A DNA stretch of 64,000 nt from Chamaea fasciata. Lineage: Eukaryota > Chordata > Aves > Passeriformes > Sylviidae. The position numbers were made by a program, and so were the translations under genes. How positions within the stretch are numbered: the stretch's first letter is position 1; each line of letters begins with the position of its first letter. The notes beneath the pieces were generated by a model. That model was not told the DNA's origin, did not search any database, and saw nothing but the letters and a program-made list of their open reading frames with translations. The stretch spans positions 18,760,890 through 18,824,889 of the forward strand of contig JARCOQ010000006.1 of the NCBI GenBank assembly GCA_029207755.1, written 5' to 3'. Shown in pieces: positions 37,951 through 51,813 of this stretch.

Positions 37951-40900
37951 ACGAAAAAAAAAACAATGCAAGAAACCTTGAGAAACAAGACCTTGGAGAC
38001 TGTTTCATTCTTGCATCTGGCTAAGGGCTTTCAGAGGGCAAAGGACTCTCAACCACCTGAATCTCAGGTGAAGAAAAACCAGAGATCTTTGAACCCACAC
38101 TATCTCTGAAATTAACTTTTACATAAAGGCTGCCTCAGCCTTCTGGAAATGTCTGAATCTCTTTTATGAATAGAGATTTGTCTGTGGCCTCATCCTTAGA
38201 ACTTTCCCCAGAAGAAAGGAGAATATCCACTCCTTTCCTCAGGTACAAGAAGATATCTTTTTCTCTGATATGATGCAAGATGAAGTGTTGGCTTGGCAGA
38301 TTTCATGGGTCTGCATCCTTGAAGTGGTACACCTTAACTAGTAACGTCAAATAGGTATCTCTTGTTATAAACTACTTTCCTGTTATTTTCTAATAAGCAA
38401 AACAAAATATGAGGTATACCATAAATAAATAGATACTTTACTAAGTGCTCAAGGTTTGAAACAACCACAGTTAGTAAAAAAGTATGATATGATGTACAGT
38501 GGTATGATGAGACGGGCTTCCAATGCAGATTTGAAAAAAATTTGGCCTGAAAGGTACTCTGTGGACTAACTGTTACAAGGGAATGATAGATTGTAATCAT
38601 AATCCATCCCTACCCTTCCCAGAAACATTACTTCTGACACTATAAATGATATTTAGACCCTTTTCTTTCCAGAATGTATAATTGGATTATACATCTTTAT
38701 TGCTTCCTTCTGCCTCTTTTCTTTTTCCCAGTAATGCACAGACATAATGTAAACCTTTTTTATTTCTATAATAAGAAGACAATTTATTATTCTCTAGTCG
38801 AATTTAGGATGAAAACTCCCAAGGAAACTATATCTTTGTTATATCTCTAATATAATTAGAAACAATGCAGAAAGATTTAGGTTGGCTGACAAGCATATGA
38901 TAATAAATCAAAAATGCAAATGAAAAATCAATGTATGCAGAAAAAGGAAAGATGTCACAGATTTCTGGCCAGGAAACAGAAAAAGTTTGGGAGTTATTGT
39001 GTGAAAAATCTGTCAGTTCCTCAGTGTAGTGTAGTTGTAGTGCTGAAGAAAAACATGCTTCTTGGATTGTACTGTTAGGAATACAAAATCAGTGATGGAT
39101 ATTCTATCCAAAATTGTTGCTACACCTCACCTTAGGTACTGGTATAATGCAACTTTGCAATGTATGCCACTGGCTTTCAGAGTTTAAAATAGCAAAAAAA
39201 AGAAAAATTGCTTAGATTGTAAGGATCTGAACAGAAGGAAAGTTTAAATTACACTTTATTATAATTGAAAAATGAAAACAATTCACTGGAATTTACTGAA
39301 ATTCCATAATTGTGACAGTAGTTAGTGGATATAAGACTCAGTGTCCTTACTGAAACATAATTATGCAAGAAATACCACAATATATGATTTTCTAAACCAG
39401 TGGAAGCAAGCAGAAAGTAATAAAAATAGGTTCAGACACATGATAGATAGCATAATGTTATATACTAAGGATGGCTGCTGAAAGAACCAAAAATAATGAG
39501 AAAATGGAGCACGGTCTGTGGTAGTAAAGACAGCTTCAGATTGTGCTTCTGCATTACCCTTTACTGGGGAACAGCAATCAGTTGGGAGGCTGGTCTGTAA
39601 AATGAATGGTGTGAGATAAAGATTTTTTTCCCTAGAGCCTTTTTTTTTAACTGATCCAATGGAGGTGGAAATTTGCAAATGGGGAAAGGCAGTGAGAATT
39701 AGTGAATAGAACAGGAGAGCAGTGGGGTAAAGCTGTTCCATAAGTTTCAGAAAAATGGAGGTAGGTTTCTGTACTGGTAAGGCAGTGAGGGTTAGAAGAC
39801 AAAGAAAAGGAAAAGTTAACAATAATTTAGAGCATCAGAAAACATTTTATTTAGTATTTATTTGGCTTTAAGTAGCAATTTTAAATTATTTCTCTGATAA
39901 CACTGATTTTATGTCACATCATCATAATAACTGCATTTTAAAACCAATAAATTTGTTTATCATGTTGATTTGACTTTGATATAGGAATTTCACCCACAAG
40001 GGGGAAAAAATATTGCTTACATTTGCATAGGAAGTCTGAGTCAGGGCAGGAAATGGTAAACAGCCTCATCTCACCACTGAGCAGGCTGTGCAGGTTGCTC
40101 ATAGTAAATCCATCTTTAGAACAGATTTTTGTTCATGTTTATTTGAGTTTTAAACTTCATGCTCCTGAAAGTAGGTCTGAAAAAGGGAAGTGCTGGAAAT
40201 GCTCAGAAAGACTGGCTTTATGCAAATAATGTCTACATGTTGAAACCAGGAAAGTTAATACACAGTGCCAGGAAGCCAAGTCACTTTTGACTCCAGATTG
40301 CATACAGGAAAATAAAGTGTGTCAGGGATCATATAAAGAAACCCTATACTCACATAAAAAGTCATCCCCTTGGAGAAATAATTCTGACTTCTAGCTAAAG
40401 TAAATGTTTTGGGGTGTTTTTACAACCTTTTTGATTTTTGTTTATTCCTCCAACCTCAGTAATATTTCAGTTTTCAAGGGGTAAGGGGTTGGGAGAAACC
40501 AAGAGTCCAATCAGCTGTCCAAACACCATACAGAAGAAAATGGTTTATAGCATTGAGAAATCTTTCTCTGTAAAAAGATCAAGCTGCAGCTTGATGACCT
40601 ATGGAAGAAAAAAATAATTTTTACCTTGAAACCCAGGTTAGTATAATCTGAGTGTATTAAGAAAAAAAAAAAAAAACAAACCTTGATACAAAAGAAATTT
40701 AAAAATGTCTGGAAGGTTTAAAATTGACATATGTGCAAAAAGTAAAAAAACACAAGAACTTTAGGAGCAGTTTCAGCAATGATGAAGCTAAAAATTGGTG
40801 AAGGGCAACATTTCAATTCTCCACACAAATCAATATGCTCATATTTCTAACCGTATAATTATAAAATACATAATGTTCTAAAGTGAACATTTACTGAAAT

Positions 40901-41264
40901 TGATGAGAGAATTACCAAAGTAGTAGGACTCTCTTAAAGTGTGTTGGTGATGATCATTACAAAGATTTTGCTGGCAGGCATTCCTTATTACCAGAACTGT
41001 AAGACTGCATTTTCTAGAAAGCCATCAAAAAAGAAGTTTTATATTTTCAGCTTTGAAAGAGAATACGAATACCTGCACTATGCAAGTAGCAGAACTGTTT
41101 GACAAGTGTGATGCCAAATTAAGGTCTGCAGAGTTTCAAAAGTTTTAGCTACACTAAAATATTCCATGCTACGCTTTTAGTCGACAGCCTTTATAAGGAA
41201 TTTTTGTTAAAGTTGGGTATGTTTTTTTAGTAAATTTCCTTAACAGACTGCTAATTTTAACAGA
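37951..41264. other. AT-rich unique DNA, no gene recognised
   Basis: The first 250 bases may belong to the preceding LTR-like element. The rest contains no supported gene. The longest open frame (39361-39822, minus, 153 codons) is Leu/Phe/Ser/Thr-rich, as expected from the T-rich strand, and has no recognisable domain. Confidence 0.5.
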
Positions 41265-42305
41265 TGTACTGGCTGGGTCGTGGCAAGGTTTTGGTAGTGG
41301 GGAGGCAGCAACGGTGGCTGCTGTGAGAAGCTGCCAGAAACTTTCCCTGTGTCCAACGGAGCCAATTCCAGCTGGCTCCAGGATTGAATTGCTGCTGGTC
41401 AAGACTGAGCCCATCAGTTATGTTGGTAGTTCCTCTGGGATAACAGGTTTAAGAACAAGAAATAACTCCTGCACAACAGAAATGGGAAGACAGGAGTGAG
41501 AATGTGTGAGGACAGCAGCTCTGCAGACCCCAGGTCAGTGCAGAAGGAAGGGAGGGAGATGCATCAGGCCCCAGAGCAGAGATTCCCCTACAGCCCATGG
41601 TGCAGACCGTGGTGAAACAGCTGTGGCCTTGCAGCCCATGGAGGACCATAGTGGAGCAGAGATTCACCTGCACCCTGTGGAAGACTTGATGGTGGAGCAG
41701 GGGATGTCCAAAAGACTTCTGTGACCCTGTGGGAAGCTTGGACTGTTGCCCCATGGAGAGCAAAGCCCAAACTGGAGCAGGTGTGCTGTCAGGATTTATT
41801 GACCGGGTGGGGTGCCATGTCAGAGCAGCCTGTTCCTGAAAGACTGTACCTTGTAGGAAGCAGCCATGCTGGAGAAGTTCATGAAGATCTGCAGCCTCGG
41901 AAGGACTCACATTGCAGAGGTTCATGGAGGACTGTTTCCTGTGGGAGGGACCCCATGCTGAACAGGGCAAGAGTGTGAGGAGTCCTCCCCGTGAGGAGGA
42001 AGGAGCAGCACAGACCACAGGTGATGAACTGGCCGCAGCCCCCATTCTCTCTCTGCCTGTGCTGCTGTGGGGAGGGGTGGAGAATTTTGGAGTGAAGTTG
42101 AGCCTGGGAAGAAGGGATGTGAAGAAGGTGTTTTAAGATCTGGTTGTAACAATGACAGGAACTACCGAGCTATTTCTGTTTCCTTATCTTGACCCATGAG
42201 ACTTTAGTTTTCTTTTCTCTCCCCCGTCCAGCTGAGGAGGGCAGTGACAGAGCAGGCTTGGTGGGTATCTGGCATCCAGCCAGGGTCAGTCTTCCTCAGC
42301 AGACA
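41265..42305 (+). mobile_element. solo LTR of an avian ERVL-type endogenous retrovirus
   Basis: About 1.04 kb of GC-rich sequence in AT-rich surroundings, starting TGTACTGGCTGGGTCG. Landmarks in order are GGCAAGGTTTTGGTAGTGGG, GTGAGAAGCTGCCAGAAACT, imperfect internal repeats of CAGCCCATGGWG / GTGGAGCAG units (41580-41900), GAGTCCTCCCCGTGAGGAGG, GTGAAGTTGAGCCTGGGAAG, CCAGCTGAGGAGGGCAGTGA and TGGCATCCAGCCAGGGTCAG near the 3' end. This order is that of a common avian ERVL LTR as I recall it. Flanks ACAGA (41260-41264) and ACAGG (42306-42310) form a near-match 5-bp target duplication. No retroviral genes flank it, so it is a solo LTR left by recombination. Overlapping open frames up to 198 codons on both strands are by-products of its GC content. 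Confidence 0.85.
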
Positions 42306-45300
42306 ACAGGACACTGAACTCTTCAAAGACCTACTTCACAGCTAAATTGTGTCTCCTGGTATTATTATTATTACTAAATTTATTTTTTTTACGTTTTAAA
42401 ATTATTTAAAAATTTATTTTAGAGAGAGCAAAAACCTACTGACTTCAATGTTCCAAACTATTAATGTTACAAGTAAGACTTTTTTTTCTTTTTAATCAAA
42501 GAAATTAACTACAGAAGTATGTTTTTTCCTTCAGAGAGCATTTGAATGTAAAACTAGTGGGAAAATTTTTCTCCTAAGTTGGATTGTTGCTGAAGACAAT
42601 GAATTATAGGAATCCCAACTCTTGTAGGTAAGAGCACACAGACTGTTGCATTCATCTGGGTATTTGAGATCAGAAATAATGAGACATGCTCCAGCCAGTG
42701 ATTCCTTCCACTCTGTGAAAACTCAAAAATAGTTTTCTGTCACAATTTATAATGTTTCAGGTGGGAACTCCTTACATAAACCTGGGGATGAATAAGAGCA
42801 TCCAGCCATTCTAAGGTTAGCAGAAAGACATAAAAGAGGGCAGCTGCCCTAATCGTCTCCGAAGCAGCCAAGCAGAAAAGTTTTAACATCCAGGCCCCTT
42901 TTTTCTTTCTCTCCTCTCAAAGCAGTACAAGTGGGAGTAAAACAGCCTGAAGGAAGAGATATGTCAGTGGAATATATAAAGTTGCTGGGGCTGGGTGTGG
43001 AGGGGACCTAAGGGCTATGTGAAGTGCCCCAGCAAATTCTGGAAACTGTCAGACCTATGGGTGTTAAATAAAATTAAGGTCTATGTGTGGTTTCTCTCCT
43101 GTTTGAAGTAACTGTTGTTTAAAATGTTAGTTTTAAGAATTATTTAGATAAACCTAGTGTTAGAGCTTTTTAAGCCACCTTTGTAATGCTGAAGTTAAAA
43201 ATTTTGCTTGCTTTGTGAACATATGATGTTTGGTGAATAGTAATGAATGGACTAGCAGGATACAAAAACCTTAAATATATGAATCCTAGTTTCTCCCCAC
43301 ATTCTGTCAAGAGGATTTTGAGGCTTGGTAATGACAGTCATGCATAGGAAGATTGTTAAATTCTGTTTGTGAAAATGGCTGCATGTCACATAGTGATCAC
43401 ATATCTACCTTTATCTACATTTTCTCCCTTTCCCCACTGAAAAGTCTTATATAGATAGAATTTGAAAACTGTGAGCACATATCCTGGGAAATCTAAGTGA
43501 GTTGAAGCCATTCAGGGAACTTTTTATCTATGCCTGAGATTATAGGGATAGATCAGCAGAAAAAGGCTATGTGCAATGACTTAGCTGTGCCTTGGACAAA
43601 TCAAACTCACTAAATACATACTGCACATTTCAGGCAGATTTCCGTCTTTGACTTCCTGCAAAAAGAATGAGAACTCTGTTTTTTCCCTCTGCACGGATGT
43701 ATTGAAATAGCTGCAAGGTCTTGAATTTATTTTACTTTTTGCTTTTGTCTAAATATTTCAGTCATATTCCTTTTTCTCCATCCTCTGAGAAGAAATATGA
43801 GAGGAAGAGGAAGGAGGCAGCAAAGTCTAAGAGGACTTGGGTGGCAAGGTTTTATTCTTAGTCACACTATACAGTGGACTGAAATATGTATCTTTTCACA
43901 GCATTTTGAGATCCTAGGGCTAAAAATGCTTCTGTAATGGGGTTTTTAAAATTATCATTATTGTTGTTCATATTTAAACTTTTTTCACTATTTCATGATT
44001 CTAATTAAGAGAAAAGTAAGGGAAAAGCTGTATTAGAATGATTCCAAAGAATTCCTTTTCAGTGATGTTTCAAGTTTGTCACTTTACTTCAAATTGTGTT
44101 ATTTTCATTCAGACTACAAATATCAACTATCCAACTTCAGAAAAGCAAATTCAGTTAAACATCTGTTCAACTCTTTATTAACCATAATACATGGCTTATT
44201 TTTGTTGTTCCAAATAATTTCCTTTCTTTTTGTTTCCTGTATTTTTACTCTGTGGAGGTGCAATACAGATCAGAAGATAAGAATTTTCAGTCTCTTACAG
44301 AATATATTTAGAGGCTTGCTGTACTCTCCAGAAATGCAATTGGTATTCAAGAGGTTATTTTTTTCCCCCTTTAATAGGCTGTGAGCTGAAAAGGACACTC
44401 CATTTTACCTAAATAGTCTAGCTGACAAATTATGCTCTTTAATACTACTTAGGAAACTGTCTTTTACATTAACTAAACATCACCCCCCTCCTCGGCCCTA
44501 CTTGACATTTAAAGCTTAAGCAACTGCAACCTGCTTCCAACAAGTTCTCCTTTGATATAAATTAAAATGACGTAGTGTTGAACAAAATCATCCAGTATCA
44601 AACAGTGCACTCCTCAGGGATTTCTTTAATACTGTTCATGTAGAAATAGAGGAATTCAATTTAAAAAAATAACCTGAGGCACTATGCAAACTTGCAGCAT
44701 CAGCAGAATGCAATATAACTTGTCAGAGACCTCCCCTCATGAGTTGTACATTTATACACTCGCATATGTGTACATATAGGCACACATACATAGGCTTAGA
44801 ATGTTCCTAAACAAATATCTTCTGCTCTCATGATTTGGGATTGTTTTATTTTAAATTGAATGATCTCTTGCTTTATTTGGCTTGTTAGGCTTACTATAAT
44901 GAGCTTCCTTAACAGCAGCATCCTGGAATTTTAAGATCTGTAGGATGCAGTCACAGTACCTTGCAAAGTAAATGGTGTGAATTAAACTCCACAGATTTTG
45001 CCTAGGCTCATCTCCACAAATTCAGTTTTACTATCTACAAATCTTAAGAGTGGAATTTAGTACTTGAAACTACCACTGAATGGATGACATCTGCAGATTC
45101 CCTCTAACTTGCCAACTTACCTAAAGTCAAGACTGATACCATTTGAGCTCCTCTAGATTTCTTTTTTTTTTTAAAATTTTTTTTCTGAAGAATGGCCGGA
45201 ATAGATAGATTGATTTAGTCATAACCATGTCAAGAGAAAATGGAATCATCTTCTGTAACAGGTTGGAACATAATTATGATTAGATTCTTTGGGCTGTCTT

Positions 45301-45795
45301 GAAACCATCTCTGGGCATTCAGAAGATAATGTATGGCAAAGATGGCTTTTTTCCTTACACAGCTGTGTGTTGAATTTAAATTAAACATCTCCTGAGCTCT
45401 GCTTTTTGACTATTTTCAATTCAGTCTGATTGTCCTATTTTTAAGGTAACTTGGTAATATTAATTACATTATTAATTGTGCTTATATAACACAACATCCA
45501 AAACTATCCAGTTGTACATTGAAAATGTATTTATAGGGGCAGCAGATCATTCATTGGCTGTAGTGCTTGCATATTCTCCCTGTTCCACTATTAGTGTTTA
45601 TCATCTAGTGCCTCAGGTGAGAAGAGCACTGTGTATGTGATTTTGCATACTTGTGATTGAAATACTGAAAAGTTAGACCTCAAATATGTTTACTTTCTGT
45701 TGTCCTGGAATTTTAAAAACTGGGTTAACTTTTCTTTTTCTGGTGCTGAAAATAAATAGATGACAAATGCACATATCCAGACTCCTCCTTCCAGG

Positions 45796-45799
<4 letters not shown>
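42306..45799. other. AT-rich unique DNA, no gene recognised
   Basis: No exon, RNA gene or assigned repeat. The plus-strand frame at 44076-44384 (102 codons) is Phe/Leu-rich without domain signals. Confidence 0.5.

Positions 45800-45841
<42 letters not shown>
45800..45841. repeat. poly-T tract (42 nt)
   Basis: An uninterrupted 42-T run following CCAGGCAGG. As poly-A on the minus strand it could be a retrocopy tail, but the adjoining 130 bases were not recognised as any retrocopy. The lysine-run open frame here is an artefact. Confidence 0.95.
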
Positions 45842-45844
<3 letters not shown>

Positions 45845-46210
45845 GTACCAGTCACAGCTTTTCTTTTAGGTTAAAGATTTCTTTGCTTTTTTGAGTAAAC
45901 ATAATATTTTCTGGAAATGGGTTGATAGAATGGGTTGAAAAATTATTGACACTTTATCATAAAAACAGAAATATTTGTTTATGGAAAATATAGTTAATGA
46001 TGTTTTAAATCACAGACTATCTTTTAATGTTCTAAGCAGCCATACTTCCAACAGATGTGTTGAATATACTTATTCTTAGAAGTAGTTTAAACAAAGGACC
46101 AACCAATCCGCCTTCTTGGATCTGATGTGCATTACACGCATAGGAGCAAGTGAAGGTCCTGCAAGAGATTAGAGTTTAAAATATTTTTCATAGACCAGAA
46201 ATGAATCCTA
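45842..46210. other. AT-rich unique DNA
   Basis: No feature recognised. Confidence 0.45.
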
Positions 46211-46405
46211 GAATCACAGAATCATACAATGGTTTAGGTTGGAGGGGACCTTAAAGATTATCTAGTTCCAACCACCCTGCCATAGGCAGGGACACTTTCC
46301 ACTAGATCAGGTTGCTAAAAGCCCCATCTAACCTGGTCTTCAAAACTTCAATGGCCAACCACAACTTTTCTGGGAAACTTGTTTCAGTTCCTCACCATCC
46401 TAATG
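46211..46405 (-). mobile_element. CR1 LINE 3'-end fragment
   Basis: GAATCACAGAATCATACAAT, then GGTTTAGGTTGGAGGGGACC, ATCTAGTTCCAACCACCCTG, CCATAGGCAGGGACACTTTC and GATCAGGTTGCTAAAAGCCC, ending at TCAGTTCCTCACCATCC. This is a well-preserved reverse complement of the CR1 3' end, truncated at 5'. It lies on the minus strand. Confidence 0.95.
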
Positions 46406-49400
46406 GAACATTAAAAATTACTCTAATGTCAATTTTCAATAAAATTGATCCTAAAAAACCTACAAAACCCATGCCTGCACCAGAATATAAACTATTAATC
46501 TAGTAGTTTATTTTTTTTTCCTGAAAGAATACTTTATTTGTAAAGATGCTGTCAAGTCCTAAAAGAGTATTAGAGAAAAACCTAGGTTGGTTGCTGATAA
46601 GGAATACACAGTTTGACACTTACAGGATTAATTCAGAGAAGTACTTAAACATGTGCCTAACTTTGAACACCGCTTAAATCTCATCAACTAATGATATTTA
46701 ATTGCATATGGGAGCACTCTCAGAGAATAAGATAATTTCCTGTAAATAAATATTTTTTTCAGAGGGTTTGTTATCTGAAAAAAGCTTTAACTGTAAGTTT
46801 CCAGCTGTAGTAACATTTCTGGCTAGTAAATAGTTTTACTAATTTTAAAGTAATTTTACCTGGCTTGCTTTAGGAGTAGAAAAAGTAGTGAGTGCTTATT
46901 TTATTGTCTAATGCAGATTAATGGAAAGATGCAGTAAATATGAAGCATAGCTGGTTACTTTTATCCTTGGTGCAACCCTGCTGGCTTCTGTGTGATGGTG
47001 CAAGGGATGAATTTGGTCTTCTGTTGGAAGACTATTTGTTCTGACTGCATGTGACAGCATAATTTAGTAAAAACATATTAAATACGCCACTTAGGCACCA
47101 CACTTCTGGCATTTTTGAGATCCATAGGAAAGATGTTCAAGCACATATGGTAAATTGCTCCCTGGAATTAATGGTCTGGTTCGATTGTTGTCTACAAGAT
47201 TAAAAATAAATAGGAAGTTTTTGAATCAGGAATTTCAGAGGAAAACTGTGAGAGTTGATAAGCACACTTAATACACTATCTAGATGGACCATTAGTTTGA
47301 TCTGGCATGTCAGTTCTTATGTACCTGAAAATAGCTTTTCAGTACACAAATGCCAAAAGGAATTTCATCTCAAGCAGAGGTTAGAACAAGTTAATTTTAT
47401 TTTAAATTATTTTCATTTGTAAACGCTGAAAAATAGAACGATCAATTTTAGCAGAGTGCATACATCTTAAATGCATAAGTCCAATACATTTAAGAGAACA
47501 GAAATGAATTCAGCCTCCTACCTTTCTGGTGTATTGGGAATTCAGGCCTTCCCAGAGTCAAACCAACAGCTGCTGCTGATTTTGAAAAGTAATGCAGACT
47601 CCAGCTGTATTTGAAGTTTAGCTTATTTTATTTACTATACTTCCATGTCAAAGTGCATGAGTGTTCTGTTTTCAAAAGTGATCATTTTTTTTTACCCAAG
47701 GGGCAACTAAAGAATCATTCAAGATTATAATTCATGAAATTGATGCTTTTGTTAAAGATCTATGAAATTCTCAGTTTTAAAAATTGGAAATTTACTGAAT
47801 GATGAAACTTCCTTAGTTTTTTAGTCAAAGGCAAGGTATGAAAGAAGACAGCTATAATAAACCTGTTCTAGGATACTAATGTATAACAAAATCACAAGGT
47901 CTCACACTTCCCTTTCCCCATTGAAGAGCTGTGACTTCTGTTTTTAAGTCTGCAAGTTAACTTAGAAGGTAAATGAGCTACTTAATTTTTTTTTTTTTAC
48001 TTTTCCTCATACCCTTGAATGAGTGTGACCACCTGTTCTCCCACACCTGTTTCAATTTCTAAACCATATGTTGCAGTCACAGTCTAGAACTCCTGTATAT
48101 ATGATGCACTTTCTCATAAATATTTCATAGGCTTCCTAGTCTCTGTGATTAAAATTAATTTGAAAGCACTGATTTGAAAATCAGGACTGCTAATGGTCTC
48201 TCAATATTACCCCTCTTCCTTAGTCAAGGAGTTTTACTGGTTGCTGAAACATAAAAAATCCTCATAGAATTATTAGCATATTGCTATCAGATATTAGCAT
48301 TATCTTTTCAAAATGAGCTCCACTGTGATCCATGGCAAGGAAACAGAGGATACACTAACTTTATGTAACACAAAAACGTTTGCAAACAGTCATTTTTTGT
48401 GGTGATATTTCCTAGACTAAGTGTTCAGACAAGTTTTGCAATCTCATGCTCAAGTAGAACATTTCTTAAAATTATTTTATGTTAGGAAATTTGAATAGTT
48501 GGATAAATCCTTTCCTGGTGTAAATGAAACCTTTTAAAGTTTTTTCAATGAAGATATAACAGTGTGTACATTGAATATATAAAAGTATGTAGGTGCTCCA
48601 CCCACTGATAGGGATACCTGTAAGTTGATAAACTTTTAAAATATGATATGCTTGCATATTAAGCTATAGTGTACCTTTCATTCTGTTGGGAGTACTGTGA
48701 AACCTCCTTCAAACTATATTCTATCTCTTAAACTGGTCCCTGTCCAGGAAAACTTCCATATCCATGCAAGATGAATGCTGATGGTAGATAATAAAACCAT
48801 TTATCATGAAATTAGTACGCTGTGATTGAGATCCATTCTTTGAACTTTTAATCTCTTCTTACAACAAAATGTGGATCCCCTTGCCTCCCATGGGCATATA
48901 TCTTCACTAACTTGTGCTGAATTGATTTGGAAAGGAAAAGAAACTTGCGCATAAACATACTTTCTGAAGCCATTTGCCTGTGCTGGAGATTGAGATGGTC
49001 TTATGAAAGCCCTTTATGCCTTACTGACTTTCATCTACTCTAAAGTGTTTGGAAGAAGTGGAATTGCTTGTAAAATGATATTTTATGTCATGGACTTTAT
49101 GCTTCACTTTTACCCTTCATAACAAACTAGGAATGTATATTTATTACACTACACAGGAGTAGTGAATCATCATGGGTGATGCAGAGCTGAATGTTTAATT
49201 AATGTCTTGGATAAACCAGAGAAATATTATGTTCCTTGCCTATTGTTGAAAGAGCAGCAGCTGCCAACATAAAAAGTCAATTATGTTTGTAATAGCTTGT
49301 TCTGGTGAGAAATAAAGGCTACCAGAGGTGGTATGCATTTCTTTTTTGTTTCTCTAGTTTCCTCACTCTTGTGCTTGTCTTTTTCTTCCCCATTTTTGTT

Positions 49401-51429
49401 TGCCATATATTCAGTTCACTGATTACTTATACAGAAGGAAAGACGTAGTATTAGAAATAAACCACTGCACTCTTCTTTCCCCCTTCTTTCCCCCTTCCTT
49501 TTCTTTGGGTTTCTTATGTCCCATTCATCTTCATAGTCTTTCTGCCTTGTTTTAAATGCAGTTAATAGAAATTGCAGTGTGGGAAAGCAATACTATATGG
49601 AAAAGATAATGCTTCAAGCTATGACTATTGCAGCTTAAAAGCAATGCTCCTAAACACAAAGCTCAGGGAAAAAACTACACAATTTCAATATCTAAAAACT
49701 TAATTTTAGTTTAACTTGCTCATTGGTCTATCAGAAGTTTGGTTCATTATTTTTCCAATCATGTTTAAGAGAACTTCATACTAAAAGTTAAAATTCCTTG
49801 TGTTGTGCAACATAGAGTGTCCACAGAGTAAACAGAGAAATATTCATCCTGGTTTTAGGCCAAAAAATTTTGTATTTAAAAGATGTGCTGTCAATACTGA
49901 TTTTGACAATATTTTAGAGTAAAAAAAAAGGAATTTGCAATATTTATCTGTTGGAAATTTCAGGATATGAGATGGAGTAACTTTTCCTCATTTTATTTTG
50001 GTATTGTTTTCCCTTGCCATAAAAGGTGGATGGATTCTAGTTCCCTGATGGTACATCTGGCAGTAGGGATCTATTACTAACTGAAACTACCTCATCATCT
50101 TTACCTATCATCTGATAGAGTTTTGGATATTTAGGTCACCTCTAGGCACAAGGAGAACTGGTTTTAGTCACTCATACCAGCACTGGACTGGTTGACTCAG
50201 AGATTCCTTTCTGCCTCGTTCTCCATTTCTGACTAAAAAACTTCATCTGAAAATGCCTAGGGTTTTTTTTTTTTTTCTTTTGATTTAAGAAAAGCCTTGG
50301 GGTTTCTTGTCATTCCACTTTAAATTTAGACCTTTTCTGCTCAGAAACCTCGGAATATAGCTCAGTTTTCTTAGTTGTAATTAGTGAGTTCAGTGCTCAC
50401 TTTAATGCTTTAATGAAGATAAATTAATTGAAACTGATGGAACTTGGGTTATCATCCATGGCTTTTCAATATGAATATTTCATGTTTTATTTTACTGTGT
50501 GATTGTCTTGATCTCTAATGCCACAGACTTGCTGAGATGTTTTGATACAGCTTAGTCTTTCCATATTTCCTCCAAAGTCATATTCTTGTGTTTGCCTCCA
50601 TATGCTTAATTAAAATAGCAAAATGCCTTCCTCTATCTACTTAGTGACATTTTGTACAATAGAGAAAAAGACAGCAAGCATTTTAATTGGTAGTTCCATG
50701 TATGAAAACAAGCAATTAGTTTCTGACACGTAAGATATGACAGAGAAATTTATTCAAAGAAGTTAGGCTGGAGCAAAGTTATGGGATCTGGTTATGGAGA
50801 AACAAGAGCTCAGCATCACAATCTTGCCACAAAACACGAAGCTAGAGCAGTCCTTGAAATGAAACAGAAAATGTAACTCTTCTAGGAAATTAAAGTATGT
50901 TGTGTAAATAGGAAAGTGATGGAGCAGTGACTAAAACCCTGAATAAGCACAAAATCTGACCTTCTAAGAACTTACTACTCAGAATACACATGTGCAGACG
51001 TGTTTATACTTGCTCATCCTATGCTTCAGACTGGAAAATTTTATGTATTTGACTGAACTATGCTACTAGGATTCAATCCATGCTTTAACTCTTCCATAGG
51101 AAAAACCCAGTAGGACTCATTTGGCCACTATGAATTTTCCTCTTAAGGACTTGACTAAGACGCACCTGTTCTTACATATGTGCTCTCTTTTGAATGGGGC
51201 TAATAAGCAAACTTTAGAAAGAATTTGAAGGATAAACTAAACATCGAGGTGAAACCTAGAATGCTCCAACATTACAAAAAATAAAAGTGAAAGGAATCAC
51301 ATTTTGATGTTTTACTCTCCAACAGTAATGAAAAAGTCTAAAACCAAGGTCCTCAAGAGTGTTTATAGTCATTCACCATCAACCACACAAGCTGGAGACC
51401 TGAGACTTTTTAATCTTTTTTCCCCTCTT
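46406..51429. other. AT-rich unique DNA, no gene recognised
   Basis: Five kilobases with no open frame above about 61 codons in the supplied translation, no recognised mobile element and no RNA gene. A short C/T-rich patch lies at about 49475-49500. Confidence 0.55.
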
Positions 51430-51540
51430 AAAAAAAGAAAAGAAAAGAAAAGAAAAGAAAAGAAAAGAAAAGAAAAGAAAAGAAAAGAAAAGAAAAGAAA
51501 AGAAAAGAAAAGAAAAGAAAAGAAAAGAAAAAGAAAAAGA
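51430..51540. repeat. (AAAAG)n pentanucleotide microsatellite
   Basis: About 20 nearly perfect AAAAG units, slightly degenerate at the 3' end. It produces Lys/Glu/Arg-repeat and Phe/Leu/Ser-repeat open frames on the two strands, which are not genes. Confidence 0.97.
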
Positions 51541-51755
51541 TATATATTTTAATGACCACACTGCCATCACAGGACTCAAATAGTGATTTAAGGAAAAAAA
51601 GGATATAGTATTGGTAGATAAGTATAGTTTTCTCCACATGCTTTTTTTTCTCAGCTTCTAAAAGCAAAGTGTGATTATAAAGTTTCTACCACCAGGAGGG
51701 TCATCCAGAATAACTCTCCTTGAGTTTTAGTGAAAAAAATAAGTATCTGTTGTGG
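51541..51755. other. spacer between simple repeats
   Basis: AT-rich, no feature recognised. Confidence 0.4.
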
Positions 51756-51813
51756 TTTTTTTTTTTTTTTTTGTTTGTTGTTTTTTTTTTTTTTGTTGGT
51801 TTTTTTTTTTTTT
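51756..51813. repeat. T-rich simple repeat with G interruptions
   Basis: Three T runs of roughly 12-17 bases separated by GTTTGTTG and GTTGG. Confidence 0.95.

Noticed and set aside
39361..39822. 153-codon minus-strand open frame
   Set aside because: Leu/Phe/Ser/Thr-rich product as expected from a T-rich strand. No domain, conserved motif or promoter or splice context could be seen.
41449..42045. 198-codon minus-strand frame and several plus-strand frames in the 41-42 kb region
   Set aside because: They lie within the ERVL-type LTR and follow from its GC content and internal repeats. The LTR itself is non-coding in the family as I know it.
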